Assembly: GCF_000167195.1 (NCBI RefSeq)
Contig: NZ_AADV02000001.1
Coordinates: 656,108-720,107 of the forward strand
Reading direction: 5' to 3'
Origin: Crocosphaera watsonii WH 8501
Lineage (GTDB): Bacteria; Cyanobacteriota; Cyanobacteriia; Cyanobacteriales; Microcystaceae
Length of the DNA: 64,000 nt
How positions within the stretch are numbered: position 1 is the stretch's first letter; each line of letters starts with the position of its first letter. A program made the translations under genes and the position numbers. The notes beneath the pieces were generated by a model. The model made no database searches and was not told the DNA's origin. It saw only the letters and a list, made by a program, of their open reading frames with translations. Below, in pieces: positions 35,885 to 45,485 of the stretch.

Positions 35885-36541
35885 ATTAGAGCTTATTTCC
35901 TTCTTTGAACAATGAACTGTTAGTAATTAATAGTTAATAATAATAAACGGCACTTAATAGTTAATGATTAATAGTCAATAAAAAATACTGTTAAATAGAT
36001 ATTTAAAGATGGATGATAAACAATAAATTTTACACATTTGATTGAAAAATAAGATAAAAATTAGACATGATTACACCCTTTAAACCCAGTTATAACTGAT
36101 ATCTTGCACCAGGACTATAAAACTTATAGTTATTTCAAGTTAAAATCAGACAAAACCCACCTTTCTTATTATTAGTATAGTGAGCGAGACTTGTACTGAG
36201 CTTATCGAACTATGCTCATATTCCTCTGTCTTAAACTTATTTGAAACGACTATAATAGCTAAAAACAAAGCCGTCAATTCTAAAGTAGTTAGACTCAAAA
36301 AAAAGACTCTTGGCTGTTACCTGTTGATGCTCCTCACTAGCTAGTATTATTGAAAGTGTAATGCTTTATTATAACATATTTGTAACCCTACTCTTCCCCT
36401 GTCTCGTCTCAACTGTAACATTTCTTTTTGTCCAGATTCTTATTCAATTATCCATTGTTAATTAACAATTATTAATTATTAATTATCCATTGTTAACTGT
36501 TAATTATCCATTGTTAACTGTTAATTATCCATTGTCCATTA
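35885..36541. other. 657-bp AT-rich gap between the helicase and methyltransferase genes
   Basis: No coding sequence is recognisable. The right third (about 36440-36545) is made of AATTATCCATTGTTAACTG-like units; the 21-base unit at 36481-36501 repeats exactly at 36502-36522 and then breaks up. The gap may hold a promoter for the methyltransferase gene, but no clear motif stands out. Confidence 0.6.
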
Positions 36542-39421
36542 TCAATTATCCATTATTGATCCTCCTTGTAAAACTGCAATAATTTTGATGTAGGGAGCGC
36601 GCTCGATGGTCATGCTATCTTCAACCCAACGCCAATAGTCATCAAAAATATGGTCAATATGGCGTTTTTCTCGTTCCTTACGCTCTTTTACTAAAGGAGT
36701 TCCATCACTAAAACGTAACTCTAATTGATGAGTATGTTGCCCCTTGAGGGTATCTAAACGATTAAGTTGTTGTTGTAACTCCTCATCGATGCGAGACTCA
36801 AAGCGATCGCACTCCTTTAACATGGCCTGATAAGCTTGATTAACAGCAGTTTCCCGTAAATTTAATAAACCCTCATCAATGGGTAAAAGACGATTAGGAA
36901 TCGGCTGTTTTCCCAACTGCGATCGCCCGATAGTTTCCTCAAAAGTTTCAATGCGTTTAAACTGTCCCCCCATAAATACCACAGAAAACCATTGATTAAT
37001 CAAGGGTTGACCCCGACGGTTAGGAATTAACCCCGTCATAACAAACACCGCTTCATCCTGGGATAAGGAAGGTATCGTTATAACAGGAGCTTGATGTCGT
37101 CCAAACGCAGTCACATTGAGATCATTAAGCCATTGTACCGTTGGATGCAGTTCCCATAAATATTGTAGAGGAGTCCAGCGTTCTTCGGCCCGACGAGACG
37201 CTTCTAGATCCCGTTTCACTAACTCCTTATCTGCACAGAGTTTAAGGGGATCTTGGGGACTCGGTTGAATTTCTTTAGGCAGTCTCTGATAACGTCGTTT
37301 TAAGTCAGAAGGTAACGTTAACTCAATCAAAGCCTGATCCTCAACAATATGATACTGCAAAGGGGTTTCTTGGTGAATTTTCTCCAGAGACGCTACCGTA
37401 TAACTAAAATCATCTTCAAAAAGACTCGGCATTTCTCCTATTTCCTCTACCGTGTCAGACTCGTCGCTTACCTCAGCTTCTAGATCCAATAAAGCAAAAA
37501 AATCAAACTCATCACTAGACGCATTACCAGGGTCAAGTTGTGCCTCAAACCCTTCTGCTGACTCCTTCTGTTCGATGGCCGCTGCGGTAATTTTCACCTC
37601 TTCATCTATATCAAATACTCCCATAAACACAGAAGGATCGCCGATATTTTTAACCGCCTGTTCATCTTTCTTAATTAAGACTCGAATAATGCGTTCTGCT
37701 TCATCCATCTGAGCATTTTGACAACGGGTTAATAAATAACGAATTTGCGGTTGTTGTTCTTGTCCATAACGATCAATACGCCCGTTACGTTGTTGTAATG
37801 CCATTAAAGACCAGGGAATGTCGAAATGAATTAACCGATGACAGAGAAAATGTAAGTTAATTCCTTCTGAAGCCACATCTGTAGCAATTAATAACCGTAA
37901 TTTTGACTTTTCATCTCCAAATTCTTCGATTACCTCGTTTAAGACAATATCCTTCATGCCACCATCCAGGGTCGCGATCGCTCCTTGTTTCAGTTTAAGA
38001 TCCCGTTGTAAATTTTCCTGTAAAAACGCCATTGTTTCGAGACGTTCGGTAAAAATAACGAGTCTGTCTTCTGTCTCTTTTCCAGTCCAAGCAAACGCCC
38101 CTGGTTGTGTGCCTCTAATTAATTCAAGGAGTTGTTGATATTTAGCAAAAGTATCAGGGGTAATAGTTTCTAAAGCTAATTTTAAGGGATAAAGTTCTTC
38201 TAAATCTGTTTTAAGTCCAGGTTCGTTTGCTTTTTCAATCCGTTTAATGCGATTATTAACCGTTTCTAAACAGGCCATAGGACTCGATAACATGGCCTTC
38301 AATAAAGTAGTCTTAAACAAATTGCCCACAGACGCTTTACTATCAATGGCAGCTAACTTTAATTGATCAAGACAGTCAAAAACAACTTCCTCTTCAGAGG
38401 TGGCCTCAGCTTCAATGGGTAACACTTCTCGTTCAGGAAAATGTTTAGCTAATTGTTCTTTGACATCTTTTTTAAAGCGTCGCACATATAAATCACGAAT
38501 ATCATCCTTAGTATAATCCGACTCCGAAGCGATCGCCGTTGGGTCTAGCATTTTCATTAAGCTGGCAAAACTTTCGGGACGGCCATCATGGGGAGTGGCT
38601 GAAAGCATAATCAGGGTATCTGAACGAGTAGCTAATCTTTCAGCCAATTTTGACCGTAACGAAGCGGTGCGTCCCTTTCCCCGTCGTGCCACATTATGAC
38701 ATTCATCAATAACAATAATATCCCAGTATGCCTGTTCAATATAAGTCCGATATTCACGATCTTGTTTGAGGGTATCCACAGAAACAATAGCTTTGTCATA
38801 ATAATGAAAGGGGTTATGATTAGTGGGAATCCGATTACGCAAACGCTGAATGCCTACAGAATCAAGGCGTACTAAAGGAATGGTAAAACGAAACCAATAT
38901 TCCTTTTGAAACTGGGTTAGCATACTTTTAGTAGTCACTACTAAAATTCGTTTACCTTTCCCTCGTCGCATTAATTCCGTCACTAAAATTCCTGATTCGA
39001 GAGTTTTACCTAACCCCACGCTATCGGCAATTAAAATGCGCTGACGGGGCATTTTCAAAGCTTTTAGAGAAGGATCTAACTGAAAGGGTAAAACATCCAT
39101 TGCAGCCCGATTTCCCACATAGAGATGGGGTGTTGTCGGGGCGGTTTGCCTGAGATGGGCTTCAATAAATAAAAGCGATCGCACATAACCTGACGTTTCA
39201 TCAGTGACTAAAGCTGTTGTTTTCGGGTCTAATACCTCTAAGTCGGGTTCGAGGTGATCAATAAAACAGGCAGATTTCCCCTTAATAAAATCGCTAACTC
39301 CTACTACTTGTAAGACTTTTGCCCCTGTTGGGGTTTTATCAATGGATTGAATTAACCATTCTGCATCACGAATAACAACTCTAGCACCGGGGGCAGGGGG
39401 AATTTTACTTTTTGTATTCAT
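36542..39421 (-). CDS. SNF2/RapA-type helicase, 959 aa (DrmD-like)
   Basis: This is a superfamily 2 ATPase. Motif I is DSVGLGKTLESG, motif II DECHN, motif III SATPHDGRPE, and the C-terminal lobe has ASEGINLHFLCHRLIHFD and LQQRNGRIDRYGQ. The order and the short N-terminal part match RapA/HepA-like proteins and DrmD of class 1 DISARM. An acidic insert lies near residues 640-690. The C-terminus is a long helical region ending KIIAVLQGGSIMDN. Together with the methyltransferase gene 657 bases downstream on the same strand it forms a likely defence pair. Confidence 0.82.
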   Translation of the reverse strand: MNTKSKIPPAPGARVVIRDAEWLIQSIDKTPTGAKVLQVVGVSDFIKGKSACFIDHLEPDLEVLDPKTTALVTDETSGYVRSLLFIEAHLRQTAPTTPHLYVGNRAAMDVLPFQLDPSLKALKMPRQRILIADSVGLGKTLESGILVTELMRRGKGKRILVVTTKSMLTQFQKEYWFRFTIPLVRLDSVGIQRLRNRIPTNHNPFHYYDKAIVSVDTLKQDREYRTYIEQAYWDIIVIDECHNVARRGKGRTASLRSKLAERLATRSDTLIMLSATPHDGRPESFASLMKMLDPTAIASESDYTKDDIRDLYVRRFKKDVKEQLAKHFPEREVLPIEAEATSEEEVVFDCLDQLKLAAIDSKASVGNLFKTTLLKAMLSSPMACLETVNNRIKRIEKANEPGLKTDLEELYPLKLALETITPDTFAKYQQLLELIRGTQPGAFAWTGKETEDRLVIFTERLETMAFLQENLQRDLKLKQGAIATLDGGMKDIVLNEVIEEFGDEKSKLRLLIATDVASEGINLHFLCHRLIHFDIPWSLMALQQRNGRIDRYGQEQQPQIRYLLTRCQNAQMDEAERIIRVLIKKDEQAVKNIGDPSVFMGVFDIDEEVKITAAAIEQKESAEGFEAQLDPGNASSDEFDFFALLDLEAEVSDESDTVEEIGEMPSLFEDDFSYTVASLEKIHQETPLQYHIVEDQALIELTLPSDLKRRYQRLPKEIQPSPQDPLKLCADKELVKRDLEASRRAEERWTPLQYLWELHPTVQWLNDLNVTAFGRHQAPVITIPSLSQDEAVFVMTGLIPNRRGQPLINQWFSVVFMGGQFKRIETFEETIGRSQLGKQPIPNRLLPIDEGLLNLRETAVNQAYQAMLKECDRFESRIDEELQQQLNRLDTLKGQHTHQLELRFSDGTPLVKERKEREKRHIDHIFDDYWRWVEDSMTIERAPYIKIIAVLQGGSIMDN

Positions 39422-39913
39422 TTCAAGGTTAAGTTCAATGGTTTTTATCCTATTTTATTTCTGACTATCTCTCTTCTGTCAGGCTCTGAAACATGGGGGT
39501 CAAACCCTAATTATGTATATATTATCTCATAATAATATTCAAATGGGTGAGACATTAGTATTTCTAAGAAAAACTTGGATAGGGTCATGTGTTGAAAACT
39601 CCCTAACTTGATGATACAATATCTCGTTTTCCGATGGTTACTAATAAAGATGTCGAACAGAGGAAAAGTAAACAGTAGGTTCCTGGTTGAGACGGTAAAT
39701 CAATGGGCATTGTTTAGGTAAAAAGAGAAAACTTGATTTTGCCTTATTAAATGCGCGTTAATTAGAATTACAATTGAAGCTACAAAATTAATTGAGCCAC
39801 AACATCAAATTGAGGAGAAGTCTCAAGTTTTGTTAGGGAAGAGGATTGAAAAAACTGAGAGGTCATTGTTAGTTATTAATTATACATTATCTTTAGGGTG
39901 ATGGCTTTATAAT
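39422..39913. other. 492-bp gap upstream of the SNF2 helicase gene
   Basis: No complete gene is visible. A plus-strand stretch near 39770-39870 reads as about 30 hydrophilic codons (KLIEPQHQIEEKSQ) without a start, and may be a remnant. The rest is AT-rich and probably holds the promoter of the helicase gene near 39425-39480. Confidence 0.5.
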
Positions 39914-40141
39914 TTAAAAATCTAAATCATCCTCTAAAGTTTCTATCAATAATTCCATCCGTTTAACTCCTTGAGAGAGAAATTGCTCACACTGCTGAAT
40001 CTGTTTTACCGCTATTTCAAATTCAGAAAAGATGGTTTCTAATGGTAACTCTCCTGATTCTATCTTCTCGATTAAAGCCTCAATCTCTGCTACCGATGCT
40101 TCATAATTCCAATTTGGTTCTGTTTCTCTGGAAGAAGACAT
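39914..40141 (-). CDS. xseB: Exodeoxyribonuclease VII small subunit
   Basis: This 75-residue protein with the family pattern NYEASVAEIEALIEKIESGELPLE is the regulatory helical subunit. It associates with XseA to degrade single-stranded DNA to oligonucleotides. It starts 14 bases after the xseA stop. Confidence 0.92.
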   Translation of the reverse strand: MSSSRETEPNWNYEASVAEIEALIEKIESGELPLETIFSEFEIAVKQIQQCEQFLSQGVKRMELLIETLEDDLDF

Positions 40142-40155
40142 AAATACAAATACAA

Positions 40156-41310
40156 TTAGTCTGTAATAATTTCTGTTACTTTTACTTTAATCGATCCCTG
40201 TGCCAATTGTATAATTAATTCTTGTTCTTCATTTAATTGTTCAACATCTCTAACGATTTCCTCATCAATTTGTCTCACCACAGAAAAGCCTCTTTCTAAC
40301 ACAGCATGAGGATCTAATGCTTTTAATTTCTGCCTTAACATCAACGTTTTTATTTTTGCTTCTCTGATAGAAACTGCATTAAGGGGAATACTTTTTAAAC
40401 GGTTTTTCAACCCGTCTAATTGCTCTAAATCTTGTTTGAGTCTTTGCTGAATACTAGCTATTAGTCTTTGTTTGCGCTGTTGATGTTCAATTTTTAGCAC
40501 TTCATAAGAAGGAACAGCGATTTCTGCTGCTGCGGTGGGGGTATGAGCGTTTACATCTGCCACTAAATCCGCTAAGGTTTCGTCCCTTTGATGGCCAATC
40601 CCAGTAATCACAGGAATAGGGGACTGAGCGATCGCTCTCACAACTCTTTCATCATTAAAACAGAACAAATCTTCTACTGCTCCCCCACCCCTAGCTAAAA
40701 TAATTAACTCTGCTCGTCCATCATTGTTTACTCTTTCGATAGCTTTGACAATAGAAGATGGAGCCTCTTTTCCTTGAACAGTTGCAGGGGAAAATAACAC
40801 TTTAACCCCTGGATTTCTTTGATAAGATGTTTTTTGGATATCCCCCCAAGCTGCTGCTGTTGTTGCGGTAATAACTGCTATTATTTGAGGGAATAAGGGA
40901 AGCGATCTCTTAATACTTTGATCAAATAATCCCTCTTTCGCTAGTCTGGTTTTTAGCTGTTGATACCGTAGTGCCTGAAGTCCGTCCCCTGTAGCTAATA
41001 CTTCAAATATTGTTAATTGATATTCTCCCTTCTTAGGATATAAACGAATATTTCCTTTAACTAAAATCTCTGTACCCAGTTTAGGTAACTCTTGTAATCG
41101 AGTTTTTTGGGAGTTCCAGATCACGCATTTTAATGTTGTTTGCCCGCCACTATCACTGAGGGTAAAAAATAAACCAACCGTATGAACCTTAAGACTTGAA
41201 ACTTCGCCACTAACCCAGACTCGAATTAACTGGGGGTCATCTTCTAATAATAATTGAATATATTCAGTTAAACCTCTCACAGATAAGGCTGTTCCCAGAA
41301 TTTTGTTCAT
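40156..41310 (-). CDS. xseA: Exodeoxyribonuclease VII large subunit
   Basis: ATG 41310 gives a 384-residue protein beginning MNKILGTALSVRGLTEYI, the usual XseA start. A further 22 residues could be added from an in-frame ATG at 41376, but they are not family-like. An OB-fold follows (VWVSGEVSSLKVHTVGLFFTLSD). The catalytic domain has VITATTAAAWGDI, IILARGGGAVEDLFCFND and GIGHQRDETLADLVAD. The C-terminal helices bind XseB. This is normally chromosomal, so its presence inside the accessory segment is notable. Confidence 0.93.
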   Translation of the reverse strand: MNKILGTALSVRGLTEYIQLLLEDDPQLIRVWVSGEVSSLKVHTVGLFFTLSDSGGQTTLKCVIWNSQKTRLQELPKLGTEILVKGNIRLYPKKGEYQLTIFEVLATGDGLQALRYQQLKTRLAKEGLFDQSIKRSLPLFPQIIAVITATTAAAWGDIQKTSYQRNPGVKVLFSPATVQGKEAPSSIVKAIERVNNDGRAELIILARGGGAVEDLFCFNDERVVRAIAQSPIPVITGIGHQRDETLADLVADVNAHTPTAAAEIAVPSYEVLKIEHQQRKQRLIASIQQRLKQDLEQLDGLKNRLKSIPLNAVSIREAKIKTLMLRQKLKALDPHAVLERGFSVVRQIDEEIVRDVEQLNEEQELIIQLAQGSIKVKVTEIITD

Positions 41311-41388
41311 TTTAGTACCATAACAAATAATCGAATTATCCAAATGTCTTGAGTATTCCCTTGACTTAATTGACATTTGGAGAGTAAC

Positions 41389-42228
41389 TTAACCATAAAC
41401 TTTTTCCACTAACTTAAGCATTTCTTCTTCCAAAGGAGTTAGATAAGGACGCTCAATTTTCCCCAACAATCTCAAAACCCCTTTTGCTGTCCCTTCCAAC
41501 TCTGACCCCTTTTGTAATCTAGAAATTCTACCATGAAGTTTTTGAATCGTTTGACAATCTTCTTCTGTATATTCCAACTCCTGTAAAAACTCAATTTCAA
41601 CCCCTTCTAACTCGGTATCCCATGTTTGTAGATCACAAGTGTTTTTTGATAGTCCCGTAACAATAGCCCAACAACCATTTTTCCCCTTTAAATCAGGATT
41701 ATCAAGAGACATAATACCTACTACTTCACCTAACTCAAACGGATTATCTTTTTCATCTCTTGTCATTTCTCTGACAACTTGTTTAACAATACGATGAGTG
41801 GGAACCTTACCATTAGCAATCTCCACCGCTTTTCCCCAAGCAACCACTTGGTCTTTCGTTTCTAGGACACCCAACGGACGTACCTGAAACTCTGTAGTCG
41901 GGAGAATTTCACAACGATTCGTTGTCAGATTTTCGTAGATGTTAGCTCCTACAATCAAATAATCCGACTTTTGACGGGAATGGCCAAATTGCTCCCGACA
42001 ATAGCGTTCAAAACTCGTATGAGTATCCCGATATAACTTTTGGTCACGAAGTTGCTGTAATGCTTTCCCTGCCGCCCAAACCGCTCCAATAACAACAGCT
42101 TCCAATCGTTGTTTTTCAGCAAGTTCCACTTCAGTTAGGGGTTGAAATGGACTGTCTATTTGGCTGTGTTGTTCATCAGACACAACCTCAACATAAATGG
42201 TTTGTCCTCCCTGAGACTGAGCAAACAA
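41389..42228 (-). CDS. Hypothetical protein, plasmid-like, 279 aa or longer
   Basis: I do not recognise a named family. The region LYRDTHTSFERYCREQFGHSRQKSDYLI resembles the short DNA-binding-like segment found in many plasmid and phage proteins of cyanobacteria. The middle (ELGEVVGIMSLDNPDLKGKNGCWAIVTGL) could be an SH3-like fold. The first start codon in frame is TTG 42228. The same frame is clearly coding upstream to about 42298 (ARYRRRRSSAIDGFTDGDFKAL) without ATG or GTG, so the 5' end may be lost or use a rare start. Confidence 0.6.
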   Translation of the reverse strand: MFAQSQGGQTIYVEVVSDEQHSQIDSPFQPLTEVELAEKQRLEAVVIGAVWAAGKALQQLRDQKLYRDTHTSFERYCREQFGHSRQKSDYLIVGANIYENLTTNRCEILPTTEFQVRPLGVLETKDQVVAWGKAVEIANGKVPTHRIVKQVVREMTRDEKDNPFELGEVVGIMSLDNPDLKGKNGCWAIVTGLSKNTCDLQTWDTELEGVEIEFLQELEYTEEDCQTIQKLHGRISRLQKGSELEGTAKGVLRLLGKIERPYLTPLEEEMLKLVEKVYG

Positions 42229-42576
42229 TGCCTTAAAGTCCCCATCCGTAAACCCATCAATAGCGGAACTGCGTCGTCGTCGATATCTTGCTATGGTTGA
42301 TTACCTCTTTCAATTCCTATTTATATAGATTATTTCATCTAAAAACCGATAGTTCAAGGTAAAATGGAATTATTAATGGACTCTGCGAGAATGCAATCTG
42401 CAATCCTTTGACAACGAACTCTTCAATTTTCTGTTTAATGACAACTCTCTACTTAGAAATATTTTACTAAGATAATTGAATCACTTAAAGCTTTTTTAGC
42501 TATCAGAAAAAGACACCATTACAACGCTCATTAAGAATAAATAATTAATAACTCATTATCAATTATCCATTATCCA
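42229..42576. other. 348-bp gap
   Basis: Bases 42229-42298 read as an in-frame N-terminal extension of the minus-strand gene that ends at 41389. The rest is AT-rich. It includes TTATCCATTATCCATTG simple repeats just before the decarboxylase start, related to those near 30830 and 36490. Confidence 0.5.
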
Positions 42577-42612
42577 TTGTTCATTAATCTATATTTTTCC
42601 AGAGGTGAAAAA

Positions 42613-43042
42613 ATGAGCCATAATAATTCTATAGGGAACTATTTAATTCAACGACTACTAGAATTAGGAGTAAATCATGTTTTTGGCGTACCAGGAGATT
42701 TTGTTTTAGGCTTTAATAAACTATTAGAAAATAGTGACCTTGAATTTATAAATACTTGTGATGAACAAGGGGCAGGGTTTGCAGCCGATGCTTATGCTCG
42801 TTTACGAGGGTTAGGTGTTGTTTGTGTGACTTATTGTGTTGGAGGTTTAAAGATTGCTAATACCACTGCTCAATGTTTTGCAGAAAAGTCCCCTGTAGTT
42901 GTCATTAGTGGTTCTCCTGGTATCAACGAACGTATCAAAAACCCCCTATTACACCATAAAGTTAAAGAATTTGATACCCAATATAAAGGATTTCAAGAAA
43001 TAACCGTAGCAGCAACTGTTCTAGATAATCCTGATACCGCCC
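42613..43042 (+). pseudogene. Thiamine-pyrophosphate decarboxylase (pyruvate/indolepyruvate type), N-terminal fragment
   Basis: ATG 42613, with AGAGGTG upstream, begins a TPP-enzyme N-terminal (Pyr) domain. The visible segments are IGNYLIQRLLELGVNHVFGVPGDF, FINTCDEQGAGFAADAYARLRGLG (the glutamate activates thiamine) and YCVGGLKIANTTAQCFAEKSPVVVISG. After about 143 residues (ATVLDNPDTAQ) the sequence runs into the truncated inner end of an IS630-type element at about 43043. More than 70% of the enzyme is missing, so it cannot be catalytic. An 18-residue IS-derived tail would be added. Confidence 0.88.
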
Positions 43043-43891
43043 AGGTGAATAGAACAATTATCCATGATTACACAAGCTCCTTTCCACAGTTTGGGGACTA
43101 ATTTTTGAGAAATAAATGCTTCAAAAGTGAGTGCATCAGTTCCTCCCATTAGACTAGATTGAGCAACAATACCATTCAAAGTCATTGCACCTATAATAGA
43201 TACATTCATCCCTCGTTTTGATGGTCTTTGTCCATAAGCTCTTTGTCCTTTCTCAGACCTAGCACATAAGCGGATTAAAGCTAAATTTACTCCCGATTTA
43301 TCTAGAAAAACCAGGTCTTTAGCTAGTATTTTCTGAATAGTCTCCCAGAATTCTAATCTTTGCTGTTGGACTTTTTCACTCCCTTTTTCCGTTGGATGCA
43401 GTGTTTTTTTTTTAAAGTCAAATTCAAACGATGCAACATTCTATCTACTGTTGAACGACTAATGATAATTCCTGTGGTCGCTATGAATTGCTTACGAAGT
43501 TCTTCTAGAGTCGCATCATTGTTAGTTTTGACTAACTCTTCGAGAACTTTTAATTGTTTTAAATTAAGTTTTGTAGGTGTTTGTTTCCTTCGTTTAAGTG
43601 GAGCAAGATTTCCTGTTTGTCGATATTGTTTAAGCAATTTTTGGACAAAGCTTTTAGCTACATGGAATTGTTTGGCTAATTGACGTTGAGATAGATTCCC
43701 TTCATTATAAACATCAATAATTTTTTGTCTGAGGTCAACAGAATAGGCTTTCATCTCAAAGTATATTTAATAAACAGGGTAATTCGGCGATCGCAAGAAG
43801 TGTTTTTTTCTGTTTATTTAGTTGGCGATCGCCTACGGACATTTTTCCGTAGGAGCCATTCAATTGTACCTCACTAGCCTGGGAAATGCTA
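43043..43891 (-). mobile_element. IS630-type element, copy lacking its right end
   Basis: Read on the minus strand it starts TATAGCATTTCCCAGGCTAG and includes the first transposase frame (43353-43754), the A10 run (43414-43423) and part of the second frame (43021-43209). It ends abruptly after VIMDNCSIH, where the decarboxylase sequence starts. About 270 bases, including the third catalytic residue and the right terminus, are gone, so this is a deletion junction and not a simple insertion. The element sits in an IS4-type transposase gene on its other side. Confidence 0.85.
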
Positions 43892-44284
43892 TATCCCAGA
43901 ACAAAAGTCCCAGGCTAAAATCCAACTCTGTCCATAGAGTCCTACCCAGAAGTCGCTATGTCTTCTAACGTATTTTTTGGGTTCGGTTAGTCTAGAAATA
44001 TATTTTTGATAGCCTTTATTCTTGATTGACTTACCTTTTAAAGCTGAGGCTGTGTAAGCGATCGCTATTAATAAAATTAGGTTAGTAAGCCTATGGGTAT
44101 TCGCTTTGCTCCCTTCAAGGTTATAGCCACCACTTTTATAATCTCGGAACATAGCTTCAATTCCACCTCTCATTTTATAATATTTTATAACTTCTGATGC
44201 GTCATCTAAATAGACTATTTGTACTGTTTTTTTAGAGAGCGAAATTGATTTTGAAAAGTGATCGCTAATCTCTAAACCCCTCAC
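43892..44284 (-). pseudogene. IS4-type transposase, C-terminal fragment
   Basis: The frame holds the last catalytic region of an IS4/IS701-type DDE enzyme: YKMRGGIEAMFRDYKSGGYNLEGSK (glutamate of the YREK-like motif), LILLIAIAYT, and a C-terminal WILAWDFCSGI. The frame ends at a TAG supplied by the TATAG terminus of the inserted IS630-type element. The first two thirds of the gene are missing on the upstream side. Confidence 0.75.
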
Positions 44285-44357
44285 GGTGAGTCTTTTCCAA
44301 CCCTTGTCACCCCGTCAAGCCTAAAACTTATCTTCTTATCGGTAAGCTTATCGTTTT

Positions 44358-44615
44358 TCACAAATCAAATCCGATTGCTATAGATGCAGCAATCCTCGCC
44401 CTTCGCCTTGTTGGACGTTGTTGCCCAATAGCAGGATTAAGTTTATTATCGATTTGGCTTTGCATTCGGTCAGCTAAGTCTCTGAATTTCTGAGCTTTCT
44501 TGGGATTGGGATACCTTAGTTTTGTAGGGGTATCTTGAACAGGTAAGTCGAAAATAGATAGTTGCAGGAAATTAAGGGGATCAATTTTCCCCTGCACTGT
44601 TTTCGTTGTTTTCAT
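44358..44615 (-). pseudogene. N-terminal fragment of an unrecognised protein
   Basis: From ATG 44615 the product reads MKTTKTVQGKIDPLNFLQLSIFD, then RYPNPKKAQKFRDLADRMQSQIDNKLNPAIGQQRPTRRRARIAASI. It is charged and soluble, and looks like the start of a larger plasmid-type protein cut off near 44380 at a TATAGCAATCGG-type repeat end. I cannot name the family. Upstream frame extension to 44741 is not convincing. Confidence 0.4.
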
Positions 44616-44734
44616 GGATCTGCCCTGAATTCTTCTTCTCGGTGATCCGCGCGAAAGCGCACCCATAACGATATACCAAGCTCCGCTCCGAGATTGGAGT
44701 GATCTTTGAATGCTCAAGAGGACAAAAGATGTGA

Positions 44735-44759
44735 TAATCAAAGGAACTATCTTTGATTA
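44735..44759. promoter_or_regulatory. Inverted repeat upstream of parA
   Basis: TAATCAAAG and CTTTGATTA form perfect 9-base arms around seven bases, 64 bases before parA. The position suits an operator for ParA or a ParB-binding (parS-like) site, but the sequence does not match the chromosomal parS consensus. It is a candidate only. Confidence 0.45.
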
Positions 44760-44822
44760 AGTTGTAGTCAAAAAAGTTAAATCCTTTAATTTAACAATTA
44801 AGATGTAGGAAGATTAAATCTT

Positions 44823-45485
44823 GTGATTATTAGCTTTAACAATTTGAAAGGCGGCTGTGGGAAATCAACTTCGTCAGTTCATATCTGTCGTTACCTTTTA
44901 GACAAAGGATATTTAGTTGCTTTGGTTGATAGTGATTCCCAGGCAACAAGTTCTCGTTGGATGGAGCAATTAAATGAGGGTATTGTCAAACCAAAAGTTT
45001 TTCGTTTAACCGACCCTGATTTAATTATCGACGAACTTCCCTTAATAGCGAGAAACATGGACTATACGATAATTGATGGAGCCGGGGGGTTAGCTGAAGT
45101 TCAGAGGGCTACATTACTTTTAGCTGATGTCGTGTTAATTCCTATTCAACCAAGTTTTCTCGATATTGATGCCTCCGAAGAAATGATCAAAGCAGTTAGG
45201 AGAGCGAGAACCATTCGGAATGGATTACCCTTAGCTTATACTTTTCTAACGAGGATCGTACCAAATACGTTATTACTCAAAGATTCTCTTGAATTTTTAA
45301 AGACTTTTGAGGATGTCCCGTTATTATCAACAGTCATTCCTCAACGTCAAATCGCTGCCGATGTCATGGGACAAGGTTACACATTATTTGACGAGAAGTC
45401 TCGTCCGGCAAAAGATTTAGTTAAAGCATACACCAATTTATTTAGGGAGGTTCTCGATGGTTCGTCGCACCATTCGCCAAGTTAA
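44823..45485 (+). CDS. parA: ParA-family partition ATPase
   Basis: This 220-residue ATPase has the deviant Walker A motif KGGCGKST at residues 9-16, VDSDSQATSSRW (A' motif) and YTIIDGAGGLAEVQRATLLLADVVLIPIQPS (Walker B region). It is short and lacks an N-terminal DNA-binding domain, as in type Ib plasmid ParA. GTG 44823 puts the Walker motif at the right distance. It overlaps parB by 29 bases, so the two are coupled. Partition genes of this type stabilise low-copy plasmids. Confidence 0.88.
   Translation: MIISFNNLKGGCGKSTSSVHICRYLLDKGYLVALVDSDSQATSSRWMEQLNEGIVKPKVFRLTDPDLIIDELPLIARNMDYTIIDGAGGLAEVQRATLLLADVVLIPIQPSFLDIDASEEMIKAVRRARTIRNGLPLAYTFLTRIVPNTLLLKDSLEFLKTFEDVPLLSTVIPQRQIAADVMGQGYTLFDEKSRPAKDLVKAYTNLFREVLDGSSHHSPS

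Noticed and set aside
35885..36541. A hidden gene or RNA in the long gap between helicase and methyltransferase
   Set aside because: All frames are broken by frequent stops, and the only structure is simple AT-rich tandem repeats.
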